A stretch of 51,357 nucleotides of DNA, from IMG/VR virus record IMGVR_UViG_3300017697_000021, positions 1-51,357 of that record; one strand, written 5' to 3'. Below the pieces are notes generated by a model. That model was not told the origin of the DNA and did not search any database. It worked only from the letters and a program-made list of their open reading frames with translations. A program made the position numbers and the translations under genes. This stretch comes from a virus. Numbering within the stretch: the stretch's first letter is position 1; each line of letters starts with the position of its first letter. Shown piece after piece: positions 24,046 through 32,183 of this stretch.

Positions 24046-24800
24046 TGATGGGATTGCCGGGTTCTGGCAAATCTTACCTTTCAGACAAACTAGCACCAAA
24101 AATAAATGCAGTATGGCTCAATGCTGACCGGGTTAGACAAGAAGCTGACGATTGGGACTTCTCTCCAGAAGGTCGACAACGGCAATCAAACCGTATGAAA
24201 GACCTGGCACAAAAGGCATTAGATTCAGGCAAGAATGTTATAGCTGACTTTGTTTGCCCAACTCCGAAAACCCGAGAAGACTTTGGAGCAGACTACATCG
24301 TATGGGTAGATACAATCAAAGAAGGAAGATTTGAAGACACCAATAAAATGTTTATTGCACCAGAAGAATATGATTTCAGGATACCAACTCAAAATGCTGA
24401 ACTATGGTCTTTGAGGATAGCAGACGAAATTGAAACTTATACATGGAACAACAGAAAACCCACAGCACAGATGTTAGGTAGATGGCAACCATGGCACGAA
24501 GGACACCAAACATTGTTCGAAGAAATTATTAAAAAGACAGGTCAAGTCAATATCCAAGTAAGAGATGTACAAGGTATCGGCGATAATCCTTTTGATTTCG
24601 AAACAGTAAAAAAAAATATTACACAGGCACTTGCTCCTTATCAAAACAGAATAACCATTTCTCTAGTACCAAATATAACAAATATTTGCTACGGTAGAGG
24701 TGTAGGTTATAAAATTGAAGAAGTAGTACTAGCTGAAAATATACAGAAGATTTCGGCTACCGATATTCGTAAAAAAATGCGAGAAGAAGGTAAACTTTAA
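24021..24800 (+). CDS. Fusion of P-loop kinase (APS-kinase-like) and HxGH nucleotidyltransferase
   Basis: 259 aa. Residues 1-~145 resemble adenylylsulfate kinase: Walker A GLPGSGKS (11-18), LNADRVRQEA, FSPEGRQRQSNRM and GKNVIADFVCPTPKTR. Residues ~150-259 are a small HIGH-type nucleotidyltransferase: GRWQPWHEGH with H159-x-G161-H162, and ISATDIRKKM (244-253), the two motifs of NMN adenylyltransferases and cytidylyltransferases. Possible roles: activation of a sulfate or sugar-type group for the island pathway, or a NAD-salvage enzyme of the NadR kind with the domains reversed. The C-domain is far too short for ATP sulfurylase. A Shine-Dalgarno TAGGAAAG precedes the ATG. Confidence 0.75.
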   Translation: MDKKKKILVMGLPGSGKSYLSDKLAPKINAVWLNADRVRQEADDWDFSPEGRQRQSNRMKDLAQKALDSGKNVIADFVCPTPKTREDFGADYIVWVDTIKEGRFEDTNKMFIAPEEYDFRIPTQNAELWSLRIADEIETYTWNNRKPTAQMLGRWQPWHEGHQTLFEEIIKKTGQVNIQVRDVQGIGDNPFDFETVKKNITQALAPYQNRITISLVPNITNICYGRGVGYKIEEVVLAENIQKISATDIRKKMREEGKL

Positions 24801-25483
24801 TTTTTTAAAAAGCAAAGTTCAACACACTTACCACTGGTAACTCTGTTTGTATAAACTTTAAATCCTGCAGTTTTATAGCGTTCTACGATGCTGTCTAGTC
24901 TTCCAAATTCATAATCAGTATCGTTAATGTACATTTCACATTCAACTAGAATACATTTAACTGGTAATGCTAAGTCTAGTATTTCTGTTAACATTTCAAA
25001 CCAGCGTCCTTCAATATCTAATTTAATAATATCAACATCAACTCCTTGTTCGGATACTATTTGTTTTAGATTAATTGTTTCAACTTCAATTTCGTTGTAA
25101 AAAACTTTTGGTTTATCTAATTGATAGCATCTTTCTTTTTCTTCTGTTGCATAAAATTTTACTATTTTTCCGTTAACAGAATCATATGCCTTGTTAGTGT
25201 GTGTAATATTGTTCCCGACTCGATTTGCATTATCTACAGTTTTTTGTGACTCAGGTGTTGGATCCCAGGTCAATATTTTGGCAGATCTGTTATCTTTTCT
25301 GCAGGCTAATTCATATATTATTTCTTTTGAAACACCAAAATTCCAAAACATTTTTGCATTTTTTCTTAATTCGTCTGGAGTACTGTATTGCTTATTTTTT
25401 GTCCAGCCATTTGTGTTTCTTATTGCAGATGGACTTAGTGGAAATTTATTTTCGTACTGTCTACAACGTTCGGAAATTTTCAT
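24797..25483 (-). CDS. FkbM-family-like methyltransferase
   Basis: 228 aa. A Rossmann-type SAM-binding region is suggested by KMFWNFGVSKEIIYELACR and KILTWDPTPESQKTV. The FkbM signature follows: VETINLKQIVSEQGVDVDII, KLDIEGRWFEMLTEI and KCILVECEMYINDTD. FkbM-type enzymes mostly O-methylate sugars or glycolipids, which suits an envelope-modifying island. Convergent with the kinase fusion gene (4-nt overlap of 3' ends) and divergent from the glycosyltransferase at 25513. A TATAAATA on the minus strand lies 7 nt before the start. Confidence 0.75.
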   Translation of the reverse strand: MKISERCRQYENKFPLSPSAIRNTNGWTKNKQYSTPDELRKNAKMFWNFGVSKEIIYELACRKDNRSAKILTWDPTPESQKTVDNANRVGNNITHTNKAYDSVNGKIVKFYATEEKERCYQLDKPKVFYNEIEVETINLKQIVSEQGVDVDIIKLDIEGRWFEMLTEILDLALPVKCILVECEMYINDTDYEFGRLDSIVERYKTAGFKVYTNRVTSGKCVELCFLKN

Positions 25484-25490
25484 GTGCAGA

Positions 25491-25498
25491 TATTTATA
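25491..25498 (-). promoter_or_regulatory. Late promoter TATAAATA (minus) for methyltransferase gene
   Basis: Perfect TATAAATA on the minus strand, last A 7 nt before the start of the 24797-25483 gene. It abuts the plus-strand element at 25500-25507, giving a back-to-back pair within 17 nt. Confidence 0.7.
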
Positions 25499-25499
25499 G

Positions 25500-25507
25500 C
25501 GTAAATA
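25500..25507 (+). promoter_or_regulatory. Late promoter-like CGTAAATA (plus) for glycosyltransferase
   Basis: CGTAAATA, last A 5 nt before ATG 25513. An earlier in-frame ATG at 25507 overlaps this box, so 25513 is the better start. Confidence 0.55.
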
Positions 25508-25512
25508 TGACT

Positions 25513-26187
25513 ATGAAAGTTTATGTAGGACACGACAGCAGAGAAGATATTGCTTACCAAGTGTGTGAACACAGCATTAGGAGAAGAGATCCGTCAGCTG
25601 AAGTAATACCATTGAAACAACGACAGATGAGAGAGCAGGGCATGTACACCAGACCTGTTGACAAACTGGCATCTACAGAATTTACATTTACAAGATTTTT
25701 TATTCCTTACCTAAATGATTTTAAAGGTTGGGCAGTGTTTTGTGACTGTGACTTTGTATGGCAGATTCCTAGTCATGAATTAGTAAAATACTGTGACCCA
25801 TCAAAAGCAGTTGTGTGTGTGCAACACGATTACAAACCCAAAGAAGGCACAAAAATGGACGGACAAGTCCAAACAGTATATCCTAGAAAAAATTGGTCTA
25901 GCATGGTGCTTTGGAACTGCGAACATCCAAAAAATAAACTGCTCACTCCAGAATTACTAAACGAAAAAGATGCAAAATTTCTACACAGATTCAGTTGGTT
26001 GGAGGACAATGAAATTGGACAACTGCCTCTAGAATACAACTGGCTTGTTGAGTGGTACAAAGAACCACAAGATGGCAAACCAAAAATATTACACTACACA
26101 GAGGGTGGTCCATGGTTTGATGGATACAGAGAGTGCGAATATGCCGACGTGTGGAAAAAAGAATTAATCAACCTATTTTCAAGTTAA
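25513..26187 (+). CDS. Glycosyltransferase, GT-A type
   Basis: 224 aa from ATG 25513. The N-terminus MKVYVGHDSREDIAYQVCEH is the nucleotide-sugar-binding start of GT8-like enzymes. The metal-binding DxD occurs in WAVFCDCDFVWQIP. Later, the LPLEYNWLVEWY and KILHYTEGGPWFDGY segments match the acceptor and H-x-x-x-GG-PW ends of this fold. It would transfer a sugar to a surface glycan or protein. It is followed with TAATG overlap by the 2OG oxygenase gene, so the two are coupled. It opens the plus-strand run that carries SufB. Confidence 0.8.
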   Translation: MKVYVGHDSREDIAYQVCEHSIRRRDPSAEVIPLKQRQMREQGMYTRPVDKLASTEFTFTRFFIPYLNDFKGWAVFCDCDFVWQIPSHELVKYCDPSKAVVCVQHDYKPKEGTKMDGQVQTVYPRKNWSSMVLWNCEHPKNKLLTPELLNEKDAKFLHRFSWLEDNEIGQLPLEYNWLVEWYKEPQDGKPKILHYTEGGPWFDGYRECEYADVWKKELINLFSS

Positions 26188-26939
26188 TGATTACAGTATT
26201 AGACAAATTTGATCCAAAGGAACATTATTTTGCAGATCCTTATCCGCACATTATAATTGAAGATTGCTTACCTTTTGACTTATATCAAAAATTATTTGAT
26301 AGCTTTCCGGTAGATGAAATTAAACAAAACCTACCTTTGTTAGTGGGACACACATATAGATACCTTGCTAACGAAGTTATTAATAAAAAAACTATTCCAG
26401 TGAAACAAGAGTGGCAGAACTTTTTTGATGCACACACTTCTCAGGAATACTATCAAAAAGTTTTAGGCCTATTTGAAACAAATATTAAACACATAAATTG
26501 GTTAAGAGAACAAAAAGTAATTGTACGTGGTTCAGGTGAAAGCAAAGTTGTAACAGACACACAGTTTGTAGTGCATAACCCTGTAACAGAAAGCACAAGA
26601 ACAGACCACCTGGATAATCCTGTTGAAATATATGCAGGACTTCTTTATATGCGTAAACCTGAGGATAATGCAGAAGGCGGAGACTTTGTAATATACAAAA
26701 CTGATGAAGTGTACAAAGTGTCTAGAGGTAACGGAAGAGAACTTTTAAAAGAAACCAACAGAGAAATTGTTAAAACTATAAAATACAAGCCTAATACTTT
26801 TGTTATGTTTTTAAACACAAACAGATCTGTGCATGGCGTAACTCCTAGAATAGATTCACAAACTGAACGTTTGAGTATCAACATAATTGCTGAAGTGACT
26901 GATAAAAAATACGCAATGTTTCCGGTCAAAAAAATCTAA
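26187..26939 (+). CDS. 2OG-Fe(II) oxygenase, prolyl-hydroxylase-like
   Basis: 250 aa from ATG 26187 (overlaps the preceding stop). Conserved jelly-roll residues: H141-L-D143 in TDHLDNP, the distal His216 in [12 protein letters not shown], and Arg228 in [10 protein letters not shown] for 2OG. An [19 protein letters not shown] segment is typical of prolyl-4-hydroxylase-like phage oxygenases. The start [20 protein letters not shown] is the usual N-terminal helix. Related oxygenases are common in marine phages and hydroxylate proteins, sugars or nucleic acids; substrate unknown here. Coupled to the sufB start by one base. Confidence 0.85.
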   Translation: MITVLDKFDPKEHYFADPYPHIIIEDCLPFDLYQKLFDSFPVDEIKQNLPLLVGHTYRYLANEVINKKTIPVKQEWQNFFDAHTSQEYYQKVLGLFETNIKHINWLREQKVIVRGSGESKVVTDTQFVVHNPVTESTRTDHLDNPVEIYAGLLYMRKPEDNAEGGDFVIYKTDEVYKVSRGNGRELLKETNREIVKTIKYKPNTFVMFLNTNRSVHGVTPRIDSQTERLSINIIAEVTDKKYAMFPVKKI

Positions 26940-28372
26940 TGCAGGACTTACTTAAAAAAACTCTAGACAAAAAATATGAAGCAGGATTTACTACGAACGT
27001 GGAGTCTGAAACTTTACCACCTGGACTTAACGAAAATACTGTAAGACAAATTAGTAAAATTAAAAAAGAACCTAAATGGTTATTAAATTTTAGACTAAAA
27101 GCATTTGATAGATGGAAAATTTTAAAAAAACCTAATTGGGCCAACCTAGACATTGAACCAATTGACTATCAAGCAATGAGTTATTACTCAGCACCGAAAA
27201 AAGGGCCTGCATCATATGATGAAGTTGATCCTGAGATCAAGAAGGATTTCGAAAAACTAGGAATACCTTTACATGAAAGATCCAAACTTGCCGGAGTGGC
27301 TGTTGACGCCGTGTTTGATTCTGTGTCCGTGGCTACAACCTTTTCACATGAATTAAAAAAAATGGGAATCATCTTTTGCAGTTTTAGTGAAGCAGTGCAG
27401 AATCATCCTAAACTAGTAAAAAAGTATTTGGGTTCAGTGATACCAATCAGTGATCATAGTTTCGCGGCCTTGAACAGTGCAGTGTTCACAGACGGATCCT
27501 TTGTGTATATTCCACCAGGAGTAAGATGCCCAATGGAATTGTCAACATACTTTAGAATAAATGCGGCCAACACAGGACAATTTGAAAGAACACTTATCAT
27601 AGCAGACAGAGACAGTTATGTCAGTTACCTTGAAGGGTGTACAGCACCTATGAGAGATGAAAATCAACTACACGCCGCAAACGTTGAATTGGTAGCGTTG
27701 GATAATGCAGAAATAAAATATTCCACAATACAGAATTGGTATCCTGGAGATCCTGAAACAGGCAAAGGTGGTATCTATAACTTTGTTACAAAACGTGGTA
27801 AGTGCATAGGCACACACAGTAAGATCACATGGACGCAGTTTGAAACAGGATCAAGACTCACATGGAAGTATCCTAGTTGTATCTTGATGGGTGATCACAG
27901 TGTGGGAGAGTTTTATAGTGTGGCGTTGACCAACGGAAGACAACAAGCAGACACAGGAACCAAAATGATACACATAGGCAAGAATACCAAGAGCACCATT
28001 ATATCAAAAGGTATTAGTGCAGGCAAAAGTTCAAACACATATCGTGGAGAAGTAAAGATTATGAAACGAGCAACCAATTGTAGAAACTATACACAATGCG
28101 ATAGTCTCATGATGGGATCAGGATGTAGTGCATCAACTGTGCCTGTGATAATAAACAGAAACAGTTCATCAACGTGTGAGCACGAAGCAACCACAAGCAA
28201 AATCAATGACGAACAATTACACTACTGTATGACAAGAGGAATCAACGAAGAAGATAGTGTGAATCTTTTGGTCAGTGGCTTTTGTAAAGAAGTCTTTCAA
28301 AAATTGCCAATGGAGTTTGCCGCAGAAGCAAATAAACTGCTAGAAATAAGCATGGAAGGATCTGTTGGTTAA
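26939..28372 (+). CDS. sufB: Fe-S cluster assembly protein SufB
   Basis: 477 aa, close to full-length bacterial SufB (495 aa in E. coli). Conserved blocks run along the whole length: [69 protein letters not shown]-type and QNWYPGD segments, [16 protein letters not shown]-like sequence, and [20 protein letters not shown] with Cys430 in the position of the sulfur-accepting Cys405. No truncation or frameshift is visible, so it should be able to form a SufBCD scaffold with host SufC/SufD. Other Suf genes are absent from the window. It is coupled to the 2OG oxygenase and starts a cluster with a 151-aa unknown protein 8 nt downstream. Confidence 0.97.
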   Translation: MQDLLKKTLDKKYEAGFTTNVESETLPPGLNENTVRQISKIKKEPKWLLNFRLKAFDRWKILKKPNWANLDIEPIDYQAMSYYSAPKKGPASYDEVDPEIKKDFEKLGIPLHERSKLAGVAVDAVFDSVSVATTFSHELKKMGIIFCSFSEAVQNHPKLVKKYLGSVIPISDHSFAALNSAVFTDGSFVYIPPGVRCPMELSTYFRINAANTGQFERTLIIADRDSYVSYLEGCTAPMRDENQLHAANVELVALDNAEIKYSTIQNWYPGDPETGKGGIYNFVTKRGKCIGTHSKITWTQFETGSRLTWKYPSCILMGDHSVGEFYSVALTNGRQQADTGTKMIHIGKNTKSTIISKGISAGKSSNTYRGEVKIMKRATNCRNYTQCDSLMMGSGCSASTVPVIINRNSSSTCEHEATTSKINDEQLHYCMTRGINEEDSVNLLVSGFCKEVFQKLPMEFAAEANKLLEISMEGSVG

Positions 28373-28380
28373 AAAATTTA

Positions 28381-28836
28381 ATGCTTGAAAACTTAAAAAC
28401 TACCAATGTACATAAAGATCATATACCATACATGGTTATAAATGATGCCATAGATGTAAAAGATTATGACAAGCTCTACGAACAATGGAACAATCCAGAT
28501 CATATCTTGTGGGAAACATTTTTAAAAAAATTTAACGTTAAGGTTGTTTTACAAAGCAAGTTACAATCTATTGGCCCATTTGGCAAAAAAGAAAAAGAAT
28601 ATGTAGGGTATTGGTTTTTTAAGCAAAGAAATGATCATGGATCAGTGTTAGTGAAATTTGAAAATATTGAAATAGAATATAAATCAAACTGCTTGTTAAT
28701 AGTAAATTCAGAACAAACATTCTCTGTAATTAACAAGGGTAACGAAGGTTCAATAATGCCCGATATGTTGACTTGTATTGTTTATTTTGATTCAAATCAA
28801 CAAAAAAAGATCAAAGACATTTTCTCTAATCTTTAA
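28381..28836 (+). CDS. Unknown protein after sufB (151 aa)
   Basis: 151 aa. The N-terminal helix region (IPYMVINDAIDVKDYDKLYE) resembles the start of the 2OG oxygenase at 26187 ([20 protein letters not shown]), and the C-terminal half is beta-rich (SNCLLIVNSEQTFSVINKGN, MLTCIVYFDSNQQKK). I see no H-x-D ... H ligand set, so if it is an oxygenase relative it would lack the iron site. It converges with the minus-strand SGNH-like gene with a 4-nt overlap. Function unknown. Confidence 0.65.
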   Translation: MLENLKTTNVHKDHIPYMVINDAIDVKDYDKLYEQWNNPDHILWETFLKKFNVKVVLQSKLQSIGPFGKKEKEYVGYWFFKQRNDHGSVLVKFENIEIEYKSNCLLIVNSEQTFSVINKGNEGSIMPDMLTCIVYFDSNQQKKIKDIFSNL

Positions 28837-29594
28837 CTTTTCCAAATATTGTTTGCCTGAGGTAGTAATTTGTTGGCCCATACTGTGTGACCTTGCACGT
28901 TTGGATGGTCATCTAGGTCAGACACGATAAGGTTCTTATTGAGGCACCATCCATGCTGACACTGATCGAATCTTCCTTGTAAATTATAAAAATGCTTTGT
29001 GTCAACTTGATCTAGTAATCGCCTGCACTCATCTGTTAGTGGTTTGTCAAATCCGTTGTGCAGTGCGTTGAACATTAGATATTTAATATTGTTCAACTTT
29101 AGATATGACTGCATGTAAAGTATTTGAATCACTGTTCTAACCTGCCCGTCGGCTTCCAAGGCCGGGGTGTATAATGTTTCTTCATTGCGTATGAATGGAG
29201 TAAACGGCAAGTTTTTGTAATAGGGAGGAGATTTTGGATCAACCATCTTCCATGTGTGCCAGTGACTGTTATTTTCACTGGTGGTAAGTGCCTCACGCCT
29301 GTTATAACTAGTGAGTCCTATCAACACAAAATTTCTATGTAACCTAGTTTGTAGCAAACGACGTGCTATCATCTCGTTACTTGCTCCGTTTTCTGCACAC
29401 GTTACATGATTAAGTTTTAAACTTTTGGCAAGTACTGATCCAGATGACTGCACTTTTTGTGGATTCATGCCATATTTCTCTTTAAATTTAACTCCATGCA
29501 GGTGTGACAATTTTCCTGACTCCAGTCCTTTTAAATATTTAGGTACACCATTGCCCACTGCGAAAGAACATCCAAAGTGTACTAATGTTTTCAT
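28833..29594 (-). CDS. SGNH/GDSL-like hydrolase A
   Basis: 253 aa. SGNH layout: nucleophile block LVHFGCSFAVGNGVP near the N-terminus (Ser with GxSxxxG-like spacing), an ENGASNEMIARRLL block with the Gly/Asn pair, a central FNALHNGFDKPL and the terminal D-x-x-H in DLDDHPNVQGHTVWA. SGNH proteins deacylate or transfer acyl groups on lipids and glycans. It overlaps the upstream gene on the minus strand by 4 nt and is a paralogue of the protein at 30381-31046. The catalytic set looks complete but is inferred from motif position. Confidence 0.65.
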   Translation of the reverse strand: MKTLVHFGCSFAVGNGVPKYLKGLESGKLSHLHGVKFKEKYGMNPQKVQSSGSVLAKSLKLNHVTCAENGASNEMIARRLLQTRLHRNFVLIGLTSYNRREALTTSENNSHWHTWKMVDPKSPPYYKNLPFTPFIRNEETLYTPALEADGQVRTVIQILYMQSYLKLNNIKYLMFNALHNGFDKPLTDECRRLLDQVDTKHFYNLQGRFDQCQHGWCLNKNLIVSDLDDHPNVQGHTVWANKLLPQANNIWKS

Positions 29595-30406
29595 TGCAGT
29601 ATTCCTGTGTCAAACATTATATCTACTGCTTTTCTATTCTCAAATTCCTCAGGTGTAAACTGTTGATATGCTAGGCTGTACAACCATTCTTCAGCTCCAA
29701 CAAAGAACGGATTCTCTATATCTGATATTAATTGCCCTGCTACATCTTTTGCAAAACTCTTCTCATTACATATTACTGGTATTCCCATGCACTGTGCTTC
29801 CACGGCCGCTAATGAACAGCTAGTGACCAAACACCATGCATCTTTAAGATCTTCAGACAACGGAACAGTTGCTTCACTTGGTCCTGATGTGCCTCTGCCA
29901 CGTGGTTTGACACGTATTTTAATAGGCCGGTCAGTGTATTTTTTAATCTGTTGAACTGTGTCGTTTGTCCAGTTTGGTTGCTCTAGATAGTCGTTGATCC
30001 CATCTGAGCTTGGGCATACTAGAACATGTGAACCTTTAAAACTAGGTTCTTCTATTTTCATACCAAAAAGCTCAAACCTGTCAGCCTTGCAGTCTTTGAT
30101 ATAGTTCGCATGTATACGGTTCTTACAGATACGCCAATAATGATTGGTTGGTTTTAAATTGTTGTTGTCAAATCTACCAAAGTAAGGAGTGTCTGTAAAC
30201 CAAAACTGATGCTCACGTGCTTCTAGTTTTTTAACCAGTGACTTATTGTTGTTTACAAAACCCCAAAACATACTGTTTGCTACTGGCTCTGTTTCAGTTT
30301 GATTGTTTAGTAATTTTGTTTGTTCAGGCCAAGACTTCTGTACACCGTCAAACACTTCATATGCTTTACTGTTCTTGTTATTAAATGGTGCGTAAATTGT
30401 TAACAT
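29591..30406 (-). CDS. GT-B-like glycan protein, paralogue 1 of 4
   Basis: 271 aa. The C-terminal domain has the pattern shared with three plus-strand paralogues: PIKIRVKPRGRGTSG, AWCLVTSCSLAAVEAQCMGI, PVICNEKSFAKDV, SDIENPFFVGAEEWLYSLAY and a helical end (FTPEEFENRKAVDIM). This resembles the C-terminal donor-binding half of GT-B glycosyltransferases of the CDP-glycerol/KpsC type. The N-terminal half is short and divergent. It overlaps the SGNH gene by 4 nt downstream and the 30381 gene by 26 nt upstream. Whether it is catalytically active cannot be told. Confidence 0.6.
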   Translation of the reverse strand: MLTIYAPFNNKNSKAYEVFDGVQKSWPEQTKLLNNQTETEPVANSMFWGFVNNNKSLVKKLEAREHQFWFTDTPYFGRFDNNNLKPTNHYWRICKNRIHANYIKDCKADRFELFGMKIEEPSFKGSHVLVCPSSDGINDYLEQPNWTNDTVQQIKKYTDRPIKIRVKPRGRGTSGPSEATVPLSEDLKDAWCLVTSCSLAAVEAQCMGIPVICNEKSFAKDVAGQLISDIENPFFVGAEEWLYSLAYQQFTPEEFENRKAVDIMFDTGILQ

Positions 30407-31046
30407 CTATAAACTCTTTCAGTTGTTCTGCCCATTGTCTGTGTCCCTCTGCTGATGGGTGGGGATCGTGTGGACTCACTACCAATTGCTTGTCCATAAT
30501 ATATTCAAGATGACTTACTTCCGGATTAAAAAATCTATCCATGTTAATTGCTTTTGCTATTACATCAAAGTCGCTTATGTCACTTTTAAAATCGTTAGGC
30601 AGTGCATTGTACATTACATACGGTATTCTTTTTCTTTCAAAATAATTCTGCAAGTCAAAAACATTATCAAGAAAATTCATTATTGCATTGTTTTCTATAT
30701 CCCACCCTGTGTTGGTTCTTATGAAACTGACATTATCCAAAGTTTTCCAAGTACGCCATGTTAGATCTGTTCCGGGTATTCTGCCTTTCTTCCATCCGTC
30801 ATTTGTTATGTAGTCGTTCCTATGGGCACTGGACCAACCAACAACTGCGAATGTATCTGCAGATCCGTTCTGTTCAAACCATATCTTTGTGGTAAAACTT
30901 ATACGGTCATTTCCGCGACCGCCCATGGCTAGATTGGTTAATTGCAGTCCATATGATTCTGCTAGTTCACGTGCCACAAAAGTTTCCACACCGTCTTTAG
31001 GTCTGGGTGTTAGAAAACTACAACCGTTAGAGAACATTTTGTACAT
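30381..31046 (-). CDS. SGNH/GDSL-like hydrolase B (paralogue of A)
   Basis: 221 aa. Same plan as the protein at 28833: KMFSNGCSFLTPRPKDG with the Ser nucleophile block, LAMGGRGNDRISFTTKIWF with the Gly/Asn block, YNALPNDFKSDI matching FNALHNGFDKPL, and HDPHPSAEGHRQWAEQLKE with D-x-x-H. ATG 31046 is chosen; ATG 31037 is nearly as good. The minus strand carries a TATAAAATA-like box 5 nt before it. It leads a three-gene minus-strand operon with overlapping ends. Divergent from the GT61-like gene with only 29 nt between them. Confidence 0.65.
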   Translation of the reverse strand: MYKMFSNGCSFLTPRPKDGVETFVARELAESYGLQLTNLAMGGRGNDRISFTTKIWFEQNGSADTFAVVGWSSAHRNDYITNDGWKKGRIPGTDLTWRTWKTLDNVSFIRTNTGWDIENNAIMNFLDNVFDLQNYFERKRIPYVMYNALPNDFKSDISDFDVIAKAINMDRFFNPEVSHLEYIMDKQLVVSPHDPHPSAEGHRQWAEQLKEFIDVNNLRTI

Positions 31047-31075
31047 ACATCTATTTTATAGTATAATTATTATAA

Positions 31076-32182
31076 ATGCAAACAGTAAAAAATATTAGTT
31101 CTATACAGTATTTCCTCAATAGATTTCCTACCTTGGATCACGGTTTTGATTATTCAGTGAATTACCACCCAGATGCAGAATCACAATTTACGTCATTGCC
31201 TACATTTGTTGCTGAATTTTTTAACTGTAAAGTTAATACCTGTCCATTGTTGGTCACCGAAGAGGGCCATATGATCACACAACACGTGTGGAATATTACA
31301 CATAAGAACAAACATAAACCAGACAAGACTCATGACATGTGGAAAACATGGAAAGATAACATTGATCTAGATCTGCCACCAGTCACTAAACATTTCAACG
31401 AGACATACACCTATGTTTGGTTGCCATTTGATACCGAAGCGGCAAGCAATCCATGGCACATATGGATAGATGTAATATCAAAATTCCGTTTGATAAACAA
31501 GTGCCCTCATGGAGAACTCTGGGCTTCCGACTTTTCTAAATATGTTTTTATACTACCAACACAAAGCAAATACTTTGATCTTATAGCCAAGGAGTTCTTT
31601 CCTAAACTAAAATACATGGTGATGCCAAAAGGCGAAACATGGCAATTTAAACATATCCTGGTGCCAAGCGCCAGCAACCACAGTGACGGTGTAATTACTC
31701 CGGGCCTGGCACCGTGGATCAGAGAACAAAAAAATAAATTAAACGTTAACTCAGAAAGAAAAAGAAAAATTTTTATTTCTAGAGATGACGCAAAAACAAG
31801 AAAACTTTTAAACGCCGAACAATTAATGTTAGCTCTCCAAGGGTGGGAAACTGTTACCTTAGAAAATCTTTCAATAAAAGAACAGGTTAAATGTTTTACA
31901 GAAGCATCACACATCATTGCACCACACGGCGCCGGTCTGGCAAACTTACTATGGTGTGGACCTGGCACTAAAGTTATTGAAATACAAGATCCAAAGATGA
32001 TAAGAAAAAAAGTATATCCTGTGCTGTCTCACCACCTTGGCCTGGAACACCAACTTTATCTTGCAAGGACCGTACCTATCAAGTTCACAGGGTCTAAACG
32101 TGACATGGGTGTAAAAAGACTCAACGACTTGATTAATTTTGAAGTCAACATTCCGGATCTCATAAGCTGTTTAGACAATTAA
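31076..32182 (+). CDS. Glycosyltransferase of GT61 (DUF563) type
   Basis: 368 aa. The C-terminal half carries the GT61 signature: KRKIFISRDDAKTRKLLNAE, LALQGWETVTLENLSIKEQV, IIAPHGAGLANLLWCGPGTK and VIEIQDPKMIRKK. Related enzymes transfer xylose, arabinose or GlcNAc. The N-terminal part contains WHIWIDVISKFRLINKCPHG and supplies the acceptor half. Start at ATG 31076 (MQTVKNISSIQYF). The nearest upstream box is TATAAT at 31062-31067 with only a weak -35, so the promoter is unclear. The following gene starts 2 nt after the stop. Confidence 0.85.
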   Translation: MQTVKNISSIQYFLNRFPTLDHGFDYSVNYHPDAESQFTSLPTFVAEFFNCKVNTCPLLVTEEGHMITQHVWNITHKNKHKPDKTHDMWKTWKDNIDLDLPPVTKHFNETYTYVWLPFDTEAASNPWHIWIDVISKFRLINKCPHGELWASDFSKYVFILPTQSKYFDLIAKEFFPKLKYMVMPKGETWQFKHILVPSASNHSDGVITPGLAPWIREQKNKLNVNSERKRKIFISRDDAKTRKLLNAEQLMLALQGWETVTLENLSIKEQVKCFTEASHIIAPHGAGLANLLWCGPGTKVIEIQDPKMIRKKVYPVLSHHLGLEHQLYLARTVPIKFTGSKRDMGVKRLNDLINFEVNIPDLISCLDN

Positions 32183-32183
32183 A

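Noticed and set aside
25225-25506. Upstream extension of the glycosyltransferase frame
   Set aside because: It runs antisense through the methyltransferase coding region and lacks a conserved start; the GT-A N-terminus begins at 25513.
31039-31067. TTGTAC-N17-TATAAT before the GT61-like gene
   Set aside because: The -35 matches only three of six consensus positions and the region is extremely A/T-rich. The nearby TATAAAT overlaps the start codon and cannot serve as a T4-type late -10 for it.
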